Source: JAVBPA01 sp031549925
Lineage (GTDB): Bacteria > Bacillota > Clostridia > Oscillospirales > CAG-272
Length of the DNA stretch: 61,647 nucleotides
Direction: 5' to 3'
Assembly (NCBI GenBank): GCA_031549925.1
Contig: JAVBPA010000042.1
Span: 1-61,647, forward strand
Below the pieces are notes generated by a model that worked only from the letters and a program-made list of their open reading frames with translations, searched no databases and had not been told where the DNA came from. Below are positions 34,496-43,480 of this stretch, piece after piece; the stretch's first letter is position 1; every line of letters starts with the position of its first letter. The translations under genes were made by a program, and so were the position numbers.

Positions 34496-35179
34496 TTGCC
34501 GCATATTTTAATTGTAGATGATGAAGAAAAAATCCGTTTGATGATACGCAAGTATGCAGAATTTGAAAATTATGATGTTTCAGAAGCCGCAGACGGTATG
34601 GAAGCAGTCTTGTTATGCAGAAAAAATAAATATGATTTGATAATAATGGATATAATGATGCCTGAACTCGACGGATTTTCAGCATGCCGGGAAATCAGAA
34701 AAAATTCCGAAACACCTATTATAATGTTATCGGCGAGAGGCGAAGAATACGATAAAATTTCCGGTTTTGAACTTGGAATCGACGATTATGTAGTAAAACC
34801 TTTTTCTCCGAAAGAGTTAATGCTGAGGGTAGGCGTCATAATAAAACGAGTGGAAAAGAAAACGGAAAAAACAACGAACGAAATTTATAAAATCGAAGGA
34901 TTGACAGCTGATTTTACAGCTCGTCTTGTCTACATAAACGGCGAACGCATAGATATGTCCCCGAAAGAATATGATCTTTTCTTTTATATGTTAAGAAACC
35001 GCAATATAGCTCTATCGCGGGAAAAGTTGATCACGGAAGTATGGGGATACGATTTTTACGGTGACGACAGGACTCTTGACACACATATAAAATTATTGCG
35101 TCATTCACTCGGCGAATATTCAAAATTAATCGTTACTCTCCGCGGATTGGGTTATCGTTTTGATGCTCCTTCCCGTTAA
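34496..35179 (+). CDS. OmpR-family response regulator
   Basis: The AAGGAG at 34482-34487 fits the TTG at 34496 (8 nt) better than the ATG at 34490 (2 nt), giving a 227-aa protein starting PHILIVDDEEKI. The receiver domain has the acid pocket (VDDEE), the phospho-acceptor Asp in IIMDIMMPELDG, the switch Ser in IMLSARG and the Lys in VVKPFSP. The C-terminal winged helix ends SLGEYSKLIVTLRGLGYRFD, typical of the OmpR/PhoB group. It pairs with the histidine kinase gene 27 bp downstream. Targets are not visible; the HtrA gene upstream is a natural candidate. Confidence 0.95.
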   Translation: MPHILIVDDEEKIRLMIRKYAEFENYDVSEAADGMEAVLLCRKNKYDLIIMDIMMPELDGFSACREIRKNSETPIIMLSARGEEYDKISGFELGIDDYVVKPFSPKELMLRVGVIIKRVEKKTEKTTNEIYKIEGLTADFTARLVYINGERIDMSPKEYDLFFYMLRNRNIALSREKLITEVWGYDFYGDDRTLDTHIKLLRHSLGEYSKLIVTLRGLGYRFDAPSR

Positions 35180-35206
35180 AAATAAAGTAAAATTAAATTA
35201 TAGTTT

Positions 35207-36826
35207 ATGAAATATAAAATAAATAAACAATTGAATTTACCAATAAAAAAAGAAATTAAAGAACCTAAAATTAAACTTGGCGGTTTTCATAAAAACGAAA
35301 ACAATAATAAAAAAGAAAAAAAGAAAAAAAAGCACGGTATAAGTATCAGATTGAAAATATTTTTATATATGATGCTTTTTTCTATAATTATTATTGTTGT
35401 TTTATGGTTATGCCAGGTTGTTTTTTTGGATTCTATATATAAAAGCATAAAAAGAACGGAAATATTATCAGCGGCAAAACAAATTGAAAACAGAATTAAT
35501 TCCGATATTTTAAAAGCCTATTCCGAAGATATCGCTTACCGGGACGACATGTGTGTTATGATTTTACAAATGAACGGTAACAACAGTGCGTTTGACGTTG
35601 TTTCAATACATACGCAATCCAGCTGTGTCATTCATAATACTTATGATCAGGCGAAATTTGTTTTATATGATAACGCAAAAGCTAACGGAGGAAAATCGCT
35701 TCAAAGATTTCAGCTTGATTCAAGATTACGAACATATAAAGCGGTAAATTCCGATGCTGAATTTGAAGGAACGGAAAGTATTGTTTATACTTTAATAGTA
35801 AAAAATGAAAACAAGGAAGAATTTGTAATTATTTTAAATTCAATCATATCCCCCGTAAACGCAACCGTTAAAACATTGAATAAACTTCTTGTAATAATAT
35901 CATTGTTTTTATCTGTTCTAACCGCTATTGTCGCCACAATAATCGCTCGTACTATTTCAAAACCGCTTGTAAGGATAAACAATGCCGCAAAAAAATTAGC
36001 CGAAAGAAATTATGAACAAAACATTTACGAAAAAACATATAATGAAATTTCAGAGCTTGGAGAAACTTTAAATTATGCCGCCCGCGAAATATCAAAAGTT
36101 GATATATTGTATCAAGATTTAATTTCAAATGTTTCGCATGATCTCCGTACCCCTCTGACAATGATAACCGGTTACGCGGAAGTGATGAGAGATCTTCCCG
36201 GAGAAAACACTCCCGAAAATATACAGATAATTATAAATGAAGCAAACCGTCTGACAACTCTTGTAAACGATTTGATGGATATTGCGAAATTTCAATCCGG
36301 AATACAAAAATTTGAAAATAAACCGTATAACTTGACACTTTCAATCGAAGGAACTGTCTCGCGGTATTCAAAAATGCTTGAAAAAGACGGATACAATATA
36401 GTATTTAATTATGAAGAAAAAGATGTATTTATAAATTCTGACGAAACGCGTATATTACAAGTTTTATATAATTTAATAAACAATGCAATAACATATGCGG
36501 GAGCGGATAAACGGATTATAATAAGCCAAAAAATAACAGGAGATACCGTCAGAATAGAAGTAACGGACAATGGAGAAGGGATACCCGAAGAAAAACTAAA
36601 TTATGTATGGGAGCGTTATTATAAAGTAGATGCTTTTCACAAACGCGCAATTACCGGTACCGGCCTCGGATTGTTTATAGTACAAAAAATAATCAAGTTG
36701 GCTGGAGGTAAATGCGGAGTACGCAGTATGCAGGGATGGGGCAGCACTTTTTGGTTTGAACTTGATATATTAAAAAATCATGAAAACTATATTGCGGAAA
36801 ATAACAACGAAGATATTAGCAATTGA
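35207..36826 (+). CDS. two-component sensor histidine kinase
   Basis: A 539-aa kinase. A Lys-rich cytoplasmic tail (about 1-44) precedes the first membrane helix (50-73), then an extracytoplasmic sensor domain (about 75-222), a second helix (227-247), a HAMP linker, the HisKA box ISNVSHDLRTPLTMITGY with His311, and a HATPase_c domain with NLINNAITYA, TDNGEGIPEE and GTGLGLFIV. It autophosphorylates His311 and passes the phosphate to the adjacent regulator. The sensor domain has no motif I recognise. The start at ATG 35207 has no strong SD, which fits translational coupling to the regulator gene. Confidence 0.95.
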   Translation: MKYKINKQLNLPIKKEIKEPKIKLGGFHKNENNNKKEKKKKKHGISIRLKIFLYMMLFSIIIIVVLWLCQVVFLDSIYKSIKRTEILSAAKQIENRINSDILKAYSEDIAYRDDMCVMILQMNGNNSAFDVVSIHTQSSCVIHNTYDQAKFVLYDNAKANGGKSLQRFQLDSRLRTYKAVNSDAEFEGTESIVYTLIVKNENKEEFVIILNSIISPVNATVKTLNKLLVIISLFLSVLTAIVATIIARTISKPLVRINNAAKKLAERNYEQNIYEKTYNEISELGETLNYAAREISKVDILYQDLISNVSHDLRTPLTMITGYAEVMRDLPGENTPENIQIIINEANRLTTLVNDLMDIAKFQSGIQKFENKPYNLTLSIEGTVSRYSKMLEKDGYNIVFNYEEKDVFINSDETRILQVLYNLINNAITYAGADKRIIISQKITGDTVRIEVTDNGEGIPEEKLNYVWERYYKVDAFHKRAITGTGLGLFIVQKIIKLAGGKCGVRSMQGWGSTFWFELDILKNHENYIAENNNEDISN

Positions 36827-36971
36827 TATTTTAAATACTGCTACATTTTTACGAATTCTTATATATTATTCACGAATATGTCATAATCTTGTATTATAAT
36901 AAAGCAATTGTCTTGTGGTTGGTACAAAATAAATTTATAATAAGCCGGCGCGACGGAGGAATAATTTCAAA

Positions 36972-38015
36972 ATGGTCAAAATTAAGCATCTTGTCAAACA
37001 ATACGGTAATAAATACGCTGTTAACGATATCAGTTTTAAAGTGGGTGACGGTGAAATCGTAGGTTTTTTAGGGCCTAACGGCGCCGGAAAATCCACTACT
37101 ATGAATATTATAACCGGATATCTTTCATGTACATCCGGCGAGGTTTCAATTGACGGTTATGATATTTTAGACGACACAAACGAAGCAAAAAAATTAATAG
37201 GTTATCTTCCCGAACAGCCTCCGTTGTATCTTGATATGACAGTAAACGAATATTTAAGTTTCGTTTACGATATAAAGCGCTGTGCTTTTAATAAAGAAAA
37301 ACATATGAAAGAAATAACCGAAGTAACAAAAATAGATGATGTGCGTCATCGGATTATAAAAAATCTTTCAAAAGGTTACAGACAACGCGTCGGTATAGCG
37401 CAAGCGTTAATCGGAAATCCCAAAGTTGTTATTTTGGACGAGCCTACTATCGGTCTTGATCCAAAACAAATAATCGAAATCCGAAATTTAATCCGTATGC
37501 TCGGACGCGACCATACAGTTATTTTAAGCACTCATATTTTAAACGAAGTACAAGCTACATGCGATAGGGTTGTTATCATTAATAAAGGAAAAATAGTAGC
37601 TGATGAAAAAACCGAAGATATTTCAAACATTGTAGGCGGAAACAGACGTATATCAGTTAAAATATGCGGTCCTCAAAAAGATGTCATCAACGCAATCAAA
37701 AAACATACCGGTGTGACATATGTTGAAACAATGGCGGAACATGAGCTTGACAGCACAACATATATCGTTGAAAGCGAAGCCGGAGTTGATATACGCAAGA
37801 GTTTGTTTAATTTATTAGCTGAAAATCATTGGCCGATAATCGGTATGGAAGCTATGGGTATCAGCTTGGAAGATATATTCATATCACTTGTAGATGTAGC
37901 GGAAAAAACCCAAAAGAATGTAAAGAAACATATTAAAGTAACAGCAGCGCAAAATCAAACTGAAGATGATAATAAAAGCGATAACAAAGATTCATCTGAA
38001 AAGGACGGTAAATAG
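36972..38015 (+). CDS. gldA: Gld-type ABC transporter ATP-binding protein
   Basis: A 347-aa ATPase of the ABC-2/GldA type: Walker A GPNGAGKST near residue 34, signature LSKGYRQRVGIAQALIG, Walker B VVILDEPTIGLDP and the switch histidine in ILSTHIL. A C-terminal extension of about 100 residues ends in a charged tail. It is the first of four plus-strand genes (ATPase, permease, GldG-like, DUF4340) that recur together in Clostridia and Bacteroidota. In Flavobacterium the GldA/F/G transporter is needed for gliding, but Clostridia do not glide that way, so the substrate here is unknown. The gene symbol is by family only. Confidence 0.87.
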   Translation: MVKIKHLVKQYGNKYAVNDISFKVGDGEIVGFLGPNGAGKSTTMNIITGYLSCTSGEVSIDGYDILDDTNEAKKLIGYLPEQPPLYLDMTVNEYLSFVYDIKRCAFNKEKHMKEITEVTKIDDVRHRIIKNLSKGYRQRVGIAQALIGNPKVVILDEPTIGLDPKQIIEIRNLIRMLGRDHTVILSTHILNEVQATCDRVVIINKGKIVADEKTEDISNIVGGNRRISVKICGPQKDVINAIKKHTGVTYVETMAEHELDSTTYIVESEAGVDIRKSLFNLLAENHWPIIGMEAMGISLEDIFISLVDVAEKTQKNVKKHIKVTAAQNQTEDDNKSDNKDSSEKDGK

Positions 38016-38018
38016 AAA

Positions 38019-38753
38019 ATGGGCGCTATATACAAACGCGAAATGAAAGCATATTTTACTTCATCCATAGGATATATTTTTGTGGCGGTATTTTTAGCTG
38101 TAAGCGGTTTTGCGTTTTCGATGTTAACTTTGCAATACACGGTCGGCGGGCAGGATATGGATTTGGGAATGTATTTTACTATTTTAATATTTATATTTTC
38201 TATTATAATCCCTCTGCTCACTATGAAGTCTTTTTCCGAAGAACGTAAAATGAAAACCGAACAACTGCTGCTTACTTCTCCCGTTTCGCTTGCCGGAATG
38301 ATTGTCGCAAAATTTTTAGCTGCTTATACAATTTTCGTGGGTTCTTATCTTGCTTCATGCTCTTATTATTTTGTTTTGTTCAGATATCAGCCCGACGCCC
38401 TTGTCCTTCCGAATTTAAGCGTAACCCTCCTCGGTTATTCTATCGCTATAATATTACTCGGAGGAGCTTTTATAGCCGCCGGTATATTTATATCTTCTCT
38501 TACCGAAAACCAAATAGTCGCGGTTATGGGAACACTTGTTGTATTAATGTTTTTCCTGCTTTGCAGTTTTTTGAACAATTATATAAACGTATATGCTATA
38601 CGGGCTGTTCTCAGCTGGCTGTCCATTTACAGTCGTTTTGTAAATTTCACATACGGTTATTTTGATTTCGCCGCGGTTGCTTATTATGCTTCCATAATGT
38701 TTATTTTCCTGTTCTTAACAGTACGTGTCTACGAAAAACGCCGTTGGGAATAA
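38019..38753 (+). CDS. gldF: Gld-type ABC-2 permease
   Basis: A 244-aa membrane protein with six hydrophobic helices, opening with IYKREMKAYFTSSIGYIFVAVFLA, the hallmark of GldF-like ABC-2 permeases, and the FSEERKMKTEQLLLTSPVS loop that contacts the ATPase. It begins 3 bp after the ATPase gene. With the ATPase and the GldG-like protein it forms an exporter of unknown substrate. The usual family start and length are kept. Confidence 0.87.
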   Translation: MGAIYKREMKAYFTSSIGYIFVAVFLAVSGFAFSMLTLQYTVGGQDMDLGMYFTILIFIFSIIIPLLTMKSFSEERKMKTEQLLLTSPVSLAGMIVAKFLAAYTIFVGSYLASCSYYFVLFRYQPDALVLPNLSVTLLGYSIAIILLGGAFIAAGIFISSLTENQIVAVMGTLVVLMFFLLCSFLNNYINVYAIRAVLSWLSIYSRFVNFTYGYFDFAAVAYYASIMFIFLFLTVRVYEKRRWE

Positions 38754-38822
38754 TGAACATCCAAACATTATATTTAAACCGTTTGTTTTCGTTAAAATAA
38801 TAAAATTGGGGAATATAGCTGT

Positions 38823-40361
38823 ATGAATAAACAAGATATAAAAAATAACTCATCCGGCAAAAAAGCGCCGGTAACTAAAAAGAAAAGCATTTTTTCAAAC
38901 AAAAAATTTAAATACGGTTCATCAGCGATACTTTTAACCGCAGTTATAATTGCCGCCGTTGTTTCAGCAAATGCGATATTCAGTGCGGTATGTTCAGCTT
39001 TGCTTTGGTATGTTGATATGTCCGCTGAACAATTATATGGTATAACAGATGCTTCACGTGAACTTTTATCTGATTTATCAAACACAGATGCTAAAATAAA
39101 GATTATATTCTGCACTCCGAAAGATAAACTGGAACAGGAATATTATCAAAAAATCGTACATCAGTGCGCGCTTTCGTTCTCCCGGGAATTTGATTTTATT
39201 GAAATTGAATATCTGGATATAATAACATATCCCACATCAGTAAACAAATATAAAACCACCGCGGCTACATCTATAAAAACAACATCGGTTATTATTGATA
39301 ACGGTTCTGATTTCCGCAATTATTCAATTAACGGTTTTTATAAATTTGCCGAAAGCGATAACAGTGTTTTTGCTTTTGACGGTGAATTTCAAATCACCTC
39401 CGCTATACTCCAGCTTTGCTATGAAAATCCTATAGCCTATTTTACTGTCGGGCACGGAGAAACAACCACATCATCAAGACTGGCACAATTGTTTACTTAC
39501 GCGGGTTATGATGTTAAAACAATTGATTTGGCAAAAGAAGAAATAGATCCTTCAGCGCAGGTTATTGTCATAAACGGTCCGCGTTATGATTTTATGGGCT
39601 ATAACAACGAAGTTGATGAAATTTCAAAAATTGCCGATTTTTTGGACGCTCACGGAAATCTTATGGTATTCATGGATCCGACGGCCATGGGAATGCAAAA
39701 TTTTGTTGAATTAAATCAATTTTTGTCCGAATGGGGAATTTCATTCGGCCAGGCAGTTTTAAAGGATTCATATAATTCTATATCGACGGACGGTTTATCA
39801 ATTGTAGCAGAATATTTGACGGAAGGAATGGGTTCATCTCTGACCACATCTATCCGTACTCTTGAAACAATACCGAAAACAGTAACACGCAATACGATGC
39901 CGATTGATATACTATGGGAATCTAAATATATTGACCAAGCAACACGTACAGTATCATCGGTTCTTGTTTCGCCTGAAACTACCCAGTCTTTTGCTTTTAC
40001 AGATGAAAATTCCGCTCTTTCAAACGGTCCTTTCAATCTGCTGACAATAAGCCAGGATCTTGTATACATCAACAATGAATCATTTACTTCATATGTATTG
40101 GCAGCCGGTACTACTTTGTTTACGGATTCCCAATATCTTGAAAGCAACGCTTACGGAAACGCTGACGTTATATATTCGGCAATGAAAGCTATGGGGCGCG
40201 TAAAGGTTCCGATAAATATAGATTTCCGTTTATTTGAAGATAATTCACTTGACGTAACAACATCACAGGCAAACATGTGGACAGGTGTATTTATCACGGT
40301 TATCCCGGTTATTATGCTGACACTCGGTACGATAGTTTATATGAAAAGAAAACATTTATAA
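38823..40361 (+). CDS. gldG: GldG-like ABC auxiliary membrane protein
   Basis: A 512-aa protein with a Lys-rich cytoplasmic start, a membrane helix (about 37-60), a long extracytoplasmic part and a final helix with a short basic tail (TGVFITVIPVIMLTLGTIVYM). The middle has the ABC_transp_aux/GldG-like motif HGETTTSSRLAQLFTYAGYDV and VIVINGPRYDF, followed by LDAHGNLMVFMDPTA. Such proteins are the third subunit of GldAFG transporters. It lies 69 bp after the permease and 64 bp before the DUF4340 gene. Function beyond the complex is unknown. Confidence 0.85.
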   Translation: MNKQDIKNNSSGKKAPVTKKKSIFSNKKFKYGSSAILLTAVIIAAVVSANAIFSAVCSALLWYVDMSAEQLYGITDASRELLSDLSNTDAKIKIIFCTPKDKLEQEYYQKIVHQCALSFSREFDFIEIEYLDIITYPTSVNKYKTTAATSIKTTSVIIDNGSDFRNYSINGFYKFAESDNSVFAFDGEFQITSAILQLCYENPIAYFTVGHGETTTSSRLAQLFTYAGYDVKTIDLAKEEIDPSAQVIVINGPRYDFMGYNNEVDEISKIADFLDAHGNLMVFMDPTAMGMQNFVELNQFLSEWGISFGQAVLKDSYNSISTDGLSIVAEYLTEGMGSSLTTSIRTLETIPKTVTRNTMPIDILWESKYIDQATRTVSSVLVSPETTQSFAFTDENSALSNGPFNLLTISQDLVYINNESFTSYVLAAGTTLFTDSQYLESNAYGNADVIYSAMKAMGRVKVPINIDFRLFEDNSLDVTTSQANMWTGVFITVIPVIMLTLGTIVYMKRKHL

Positions 40362-40425
40362 TAAAATAATAAGTCAATGATGACATGTTCTCTTTTTTTA
40401 CGATTATGAAAGGATTTTTGTTCCG

Positions 40426-41910
40426 ATGTTAAAAAAGCAAAAAAGGCTTATAATAATATTTGCGATTGCGGCTGTAGTCTTGACATCCATATACTTTTTT
40501 GTGATAACTCCGCTTATCGCAAAATGGACTGCAACAGAAGAAATTATTCCTGAATTGTTACCCGGTGAAGTTTTGGGTATTAACAACCGTATTCTTATGT
40601 TCGAACATGTTGAAAAAGCGGCTATACAGGAAATAGAAGTTCACAACGAATTCGGCACTTATACATTCTACAGAGATACCGACGACGAATTTTATATTTT
40701 AAATAACAAGGGAGCTCCGTATGATCTTACCGCTCTTTCATCGCTCGTAGTCGCTTCAGGATATACATTGTCTATGGAACGTGTAACTACGGCTTGCACT
40801 GATTGGGAAGAATACGGTCTTGATGAATATTCAAATCCGGCATGGTATAAATTGACAACCATCACAGGATCAGAACATATTGTATATATCGGAGACGTAA
40901 TACCTACTGGAGCCGGATTTTACTGCCGTTATGCCGACCGTGATGCTGTTTATATTTTAGAATCTTCGCTTTCAACAACATTGTTAGCCCCAATTACAAA
41001 TTTGATAACTCCTATCCTATCTTTTCCTATGCAGCAGACAGATTATTTTATGGCACGTGATTTTTATATAATGCATTATGATGAAATCGTAATTTGGATC
41101 GATTATATAGCAGACGGTGTAGAAACAAACCAGCCTACAACATCATTCTATGAAATGAAAGCTCCGGCGAATTATATTCCTTCTTCAAGTTATGAAACAG
41201 TATTGCAAACCTTTTTACAATTTACCGGTTTAGCTACCTTGGAGCTTGGAAATACGGAAGAAGTGTTATCTGATGAAACATTGTTAAAATACGGAATAGA
41301 CCGTGAAAATCCCGCATGGGTTATCCATTATAAATATTCAGATATCGATAATTATATATATTTCAGCGAAAAAAACGAAGACGGCACTTATTATGCTTAT
41401 TCATTGACATTTAATTTAATAGCATTGGTTGACGGTAACAATCTTAAGTTTTTAGATTGGGATTTAATTAATTACGTAGATAATTCGCTATATATGTTAA
41501 ATATAAACGATATAGCAAAGGTTGAAGTTATAAGCGATAAAATTACAGAAACATTTAAACTTTCCGGCGAAGGGCAAACAATTGAAATAAGTCCCTCCAG
41601 TACAAACGCGGTTCTCGATGAAGACGATGTAAAAAATTTCAGACAACTTTATAAAACGTTTTTATCAATAAAAATGGAAAACTACAGTGAAAGCACTTCG
41701 ACAGGTAATCTGCTTTTAAATTTAAAATTTACAACAGATGATGGGAAACTATACGATTTTAAATTTTATCCGTACACAACAAGACGCTGTTATTATACAA
41801 TTAACGGTGAAGGAGAATTTTATGTTTTAAGAGATATCGTGGAAAAAGCGATATCAGATACAATAAGATTCCTTTCCGGTGAGATAATAGATTCCGACGC
41901 AAAAAATTAA
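40426..41910 (+). CDS. DUF4340 membrane-anchored protein of the Gld-type operon
   Basis: A 494-aa protein with one N-terminal membrane helix (about 6-27) and a large extracytoplasmic region built from repeated beta-rich segments (FGTYTFYRDTDDEFYI, EHIVYIGDVIPTGAGFYCRY, YYTINGEGEFYVL), the pattern of DUF4340. It is the last gene of the Gld-type operon, before a good terminator, as found in many anaerobes. Its role is unknown; a folding or cargo-handling partner of the transporter is likely. Confidence 0.85.
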   Translation: MLKKQKRLIIIFAIAAVVLTSIYFFVITPLIAKWTATEEIIPELLPGEVLGINNRILMFEHVEKAAIQEIEVHNEFGTYTFYRDTDDEFYILNNKGAPYDLTALSSLVVASGYTLSMERVTTACTDWEEYGLDEYSNPAWYKLTTITGSEHIVYIGDVIPTGAGFYCRYADRDAVYILESSLSTTLLAPITNLITPILSFPMQQTDYFMARDFYIMHYDEIVIWIDYIADGVETNQPTTSFYEMKAPANYIPSSSYETVLQTFLQFTGLATLELGNTEEVLSDETLLKYGIDRENPAWVIHYKYSDIDNYIYFSEKNEDGTYYAYSLTFNLIALVDGNNLKFLDWDLINYVDNSLYMLNINDIAKVEVISDKITETFKLSGEGQTIEISPSSTNAVLDEDDVKNFRQLYKTFLSIKMENYSESTSTGNLLLNLKFTTDDGKLYDFKFYPYTTRRCYYTINGEGEFYVLRDIVEKAISDTIRFLSGEIIDSDAKN

Positions 41911-41971
41911 ACAATATAAATTTTCTCCGGGTAGTTTCAATTATATAAAATTTTTAATTTAAATAAATTTT

Positions 41972-42007
41972 AATGAGGGAATAATAAAAGCTTCCCTCAT
42001 TTTTTAT
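41972..42007 (+). terminator. terminator of the Gld-type operon
   Basis: AATGAGGGAA (41972-41981) pairs with TTCCCTCATT (41992-42001), followed by TTTTTT. It lies between convergent genes, the Gld-type operon (plus) and ymxH-like (minus). Confidence 0.9.
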
Positions 42008-42073
42008 TAAAATGATGTTTTTAAATATAAAAACAAATTCAAACAATTATTATAATATTAAATATCAGATGTA

Positions 42074-42376
42074 TTAATTGAAATTAAACCAGTTTTTCTT
42101 TTTATTAACATTTTGATTTATTTCATTTACAGGTACCGTAACTAAAATAATATCGTCACCTATGCGGTTTATTTTATCCCATGATATTCTGATATCTGTC
42201 GTTTTATTTAATGATATCGAAAAAAAGCGGTTGTCTCCCGGAACAATGATAGATATTATCCGACCGCTGGTTATGTCTATTTCAATATCGCATATATATC
42301 CTAGCCGATTTCCGTCACAAAGATTAACAACTTCTTTTTCACGCAGCGAATTTATACTGCAACAGCAACAGTCCAT
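42074..42376 (-). CDS. YlmC/YmxH-family sporulation protein (PRC-barrel fold)
   Basis: A 100-aa protein with the family start CCSINSLREKEVVNL, then DGNRLGYICDIEIDITSGRI and SWDKINRIGDDIILV: one PRC-barrel-like domain as in YlmC/YmxH. Such small proteins are linked to sporulation in Clostridia and Bacillus. The N-terminal CCCC run (residues 3-6) is unusual and could bind metal. An SD (GGAGG) is well placed before ATG 42376. It is monocistronic. Confidence 0.85.
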   Translation of the reverse strand: MDCCCCSINSLREKEVVNLCDGNRLGYICDIEIDITSGRIISIIVPGDNRFFSISLNKTTDIRISWDKINRIGDDIILVTVPVNEINQNVNKKKNWFNFN

Positions 42377-42501
42377 ATAAAACCTCCGAGATTATAAATT
42401 GCTTTTATATTAATTAATATTATCATATGCGTTAAATTATTTCGCCGCGTATAAAAACCCGCTTTGTTTATGTAAATATTTTGTAAATTATATTGTTGTT
42501 A

Positions 42502-42530
42502 TTGAAAAATGTTATAATATATGTTATAAT
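42502..42530 (+). promoter_or_regulatory. promoter of rpsB-tsf
   Basis: TTGAAA (42502-42507), 17 bp, TATAAT (42525-42530); a second TATAAT lies at 42513-42518. The transcript would start near 42537, about 145 nt before rpsB, leaving room for a structured leader. Confidence 0.72.
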
Positions 42531-42533
42531 GAA

Positions 42534-42675
42534 CATTGCTGCGTATGTTTGGGCAAGAACAGCAGTGTTTTAATTCAATGCATAATAAAAAATAATTAAA
42601 ATGCATAATCCACACACAGCGAGGCGCTTCGGTGACCTAATCAATAACGCTGTGGAGGAAAAACCGAAGGAGGAA
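42534..42675 (+). ncRNA. structured 5' leader of rpsB-tsf, candidate S2 autoregulatory RNA
   Basis: Two elements can be drawn. The first is CATTGCTG (42534-42541) paired with CAGCAGTG (42560-42567) and an 18-nt loop. The second is CACAGCG (42615-42621) paired with CGCTGTG (42648-42654), enclosing a hairpin AGG-CGC-TTCG-GTG-A-CCT with a UUCG tetraloop, followed by GGAGG-type sequences. The long leader and its position just before the ribosome site suggest feedback control by S2, as for other ribosomal-protein operons. I know no exact match for this fold, so the role is inferred. Confidence 0.55.
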
Positions 42676-42682
42676 ATTAATA

Positions 42683-43441
42683 ATGGCAATTATTTCAATC
42701 AAACAGCTTCTCGAAGCAGGCGTTCATTTCGGACACCATACCAGACGCTGGAACCCTAAAATGGCCGAATATATTTTTACGGAGAGAAACGGAATATATA
42801 TTATCGACCTTCAAAAAACAGTAAAAAAGTTTGAAGAAGCTTACATGTTTGTACGCGATATGTCCGTTGACAGCGGCCATATATTATTCGTAGGAACAAA
42901 AAAACAAGCGGCAGACGCTATAAAAGAAGAAGCTCTGCGCGCAGGTATGTATTATGTTAACGTTCGTTGGCCCGGCGGTATGTTAACCAACTATAAAACA
43001 ATTAAAAAGAGTATTTCACGTCTCCATAATCTTGAAAAAATGTCCGAAGACGGTACATTTGATTTGCTTCCTAAAAAAGAAGTTGCTTCTCTGTTAAAAG
43101 AAATGCATGATCTTGAACGCGATTACGGCGGAATTAAAAACATGACCGGTCTTCCCTCAGCAGTATTTATAGTTGACCCGCGCAAGGAAAAGAATGCCGT
43201 AGCAGAAGCTAAAAAGCTTGGTATTCCGGTAGTGGCCATTGTAGATACTAACTGTGATCCGGATGACGCTGATTATATTATTCCGGGTAATGATGACGCT
43301 ATCCGTGCGATAAAGCTTATCACATCCGTTATAGCGGACGCAGTTCTTGAAGGTCATCAGGGTGAACAGTTGAACGATGCTATCGTTGAAATAACTGAAG
43401 CTGAAGAAGCAGAAGATGCCGAAGAATCGGAACAGAAATAA
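42683..43441 (+). CDS. rpsB: 30S ribosomal protein S2
   Basis: A 252-aa uS2 protein: ISIKQLLEAGVHFGHHTRRWNPKM, ILFVGTKKQAADAI, RWPGGMLTN and FIVDPRKEKNAVAEAKKLGIPVVAIVDTNCDPD are all family blocks. The C-terminus ends in an acidic Glu/Ala run, common in Firmicutes. SD AGGAGG precedes the ATG. It is followed by tsf after 39 bp, the universal order. A structured leader of about 145 nt precedes it. Confidence 0.98.
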   Translation: MAIISIKQLLEAGVHFGHHTRRWNPKMAEYIFTERNGIYIIDLQKTVKKFEEAYMFVRDMSVDSGHILFVGTKKQAADAIKEEALRAGMYYVNVRWPGGMLTNYKTIKKSISRLHNLEKMSEDGTFDLLPKKEVASLLKEMHDLERDYGGIKNMTGLPSAVFIVDPRKEKNAVAEAKKLGIPVVAIVDTNCDPDDADYIIPGNDDAIRAIKLITSVIADAVLEGHQGEQLNDAIVEITEAEEAEDAEESEQK

Positions 43442-43480
43442 AATATAAACTGTATAAAGATTTAATGGAGGATTTATAAT

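Noticed and set aside
42377..42482. Sporulation sigma-factor promoter for the ymxH-like gene
   Set aside because: A CATATGAT-like -10 is present on the minus strand but no matching -35 at the right distance was convincing.
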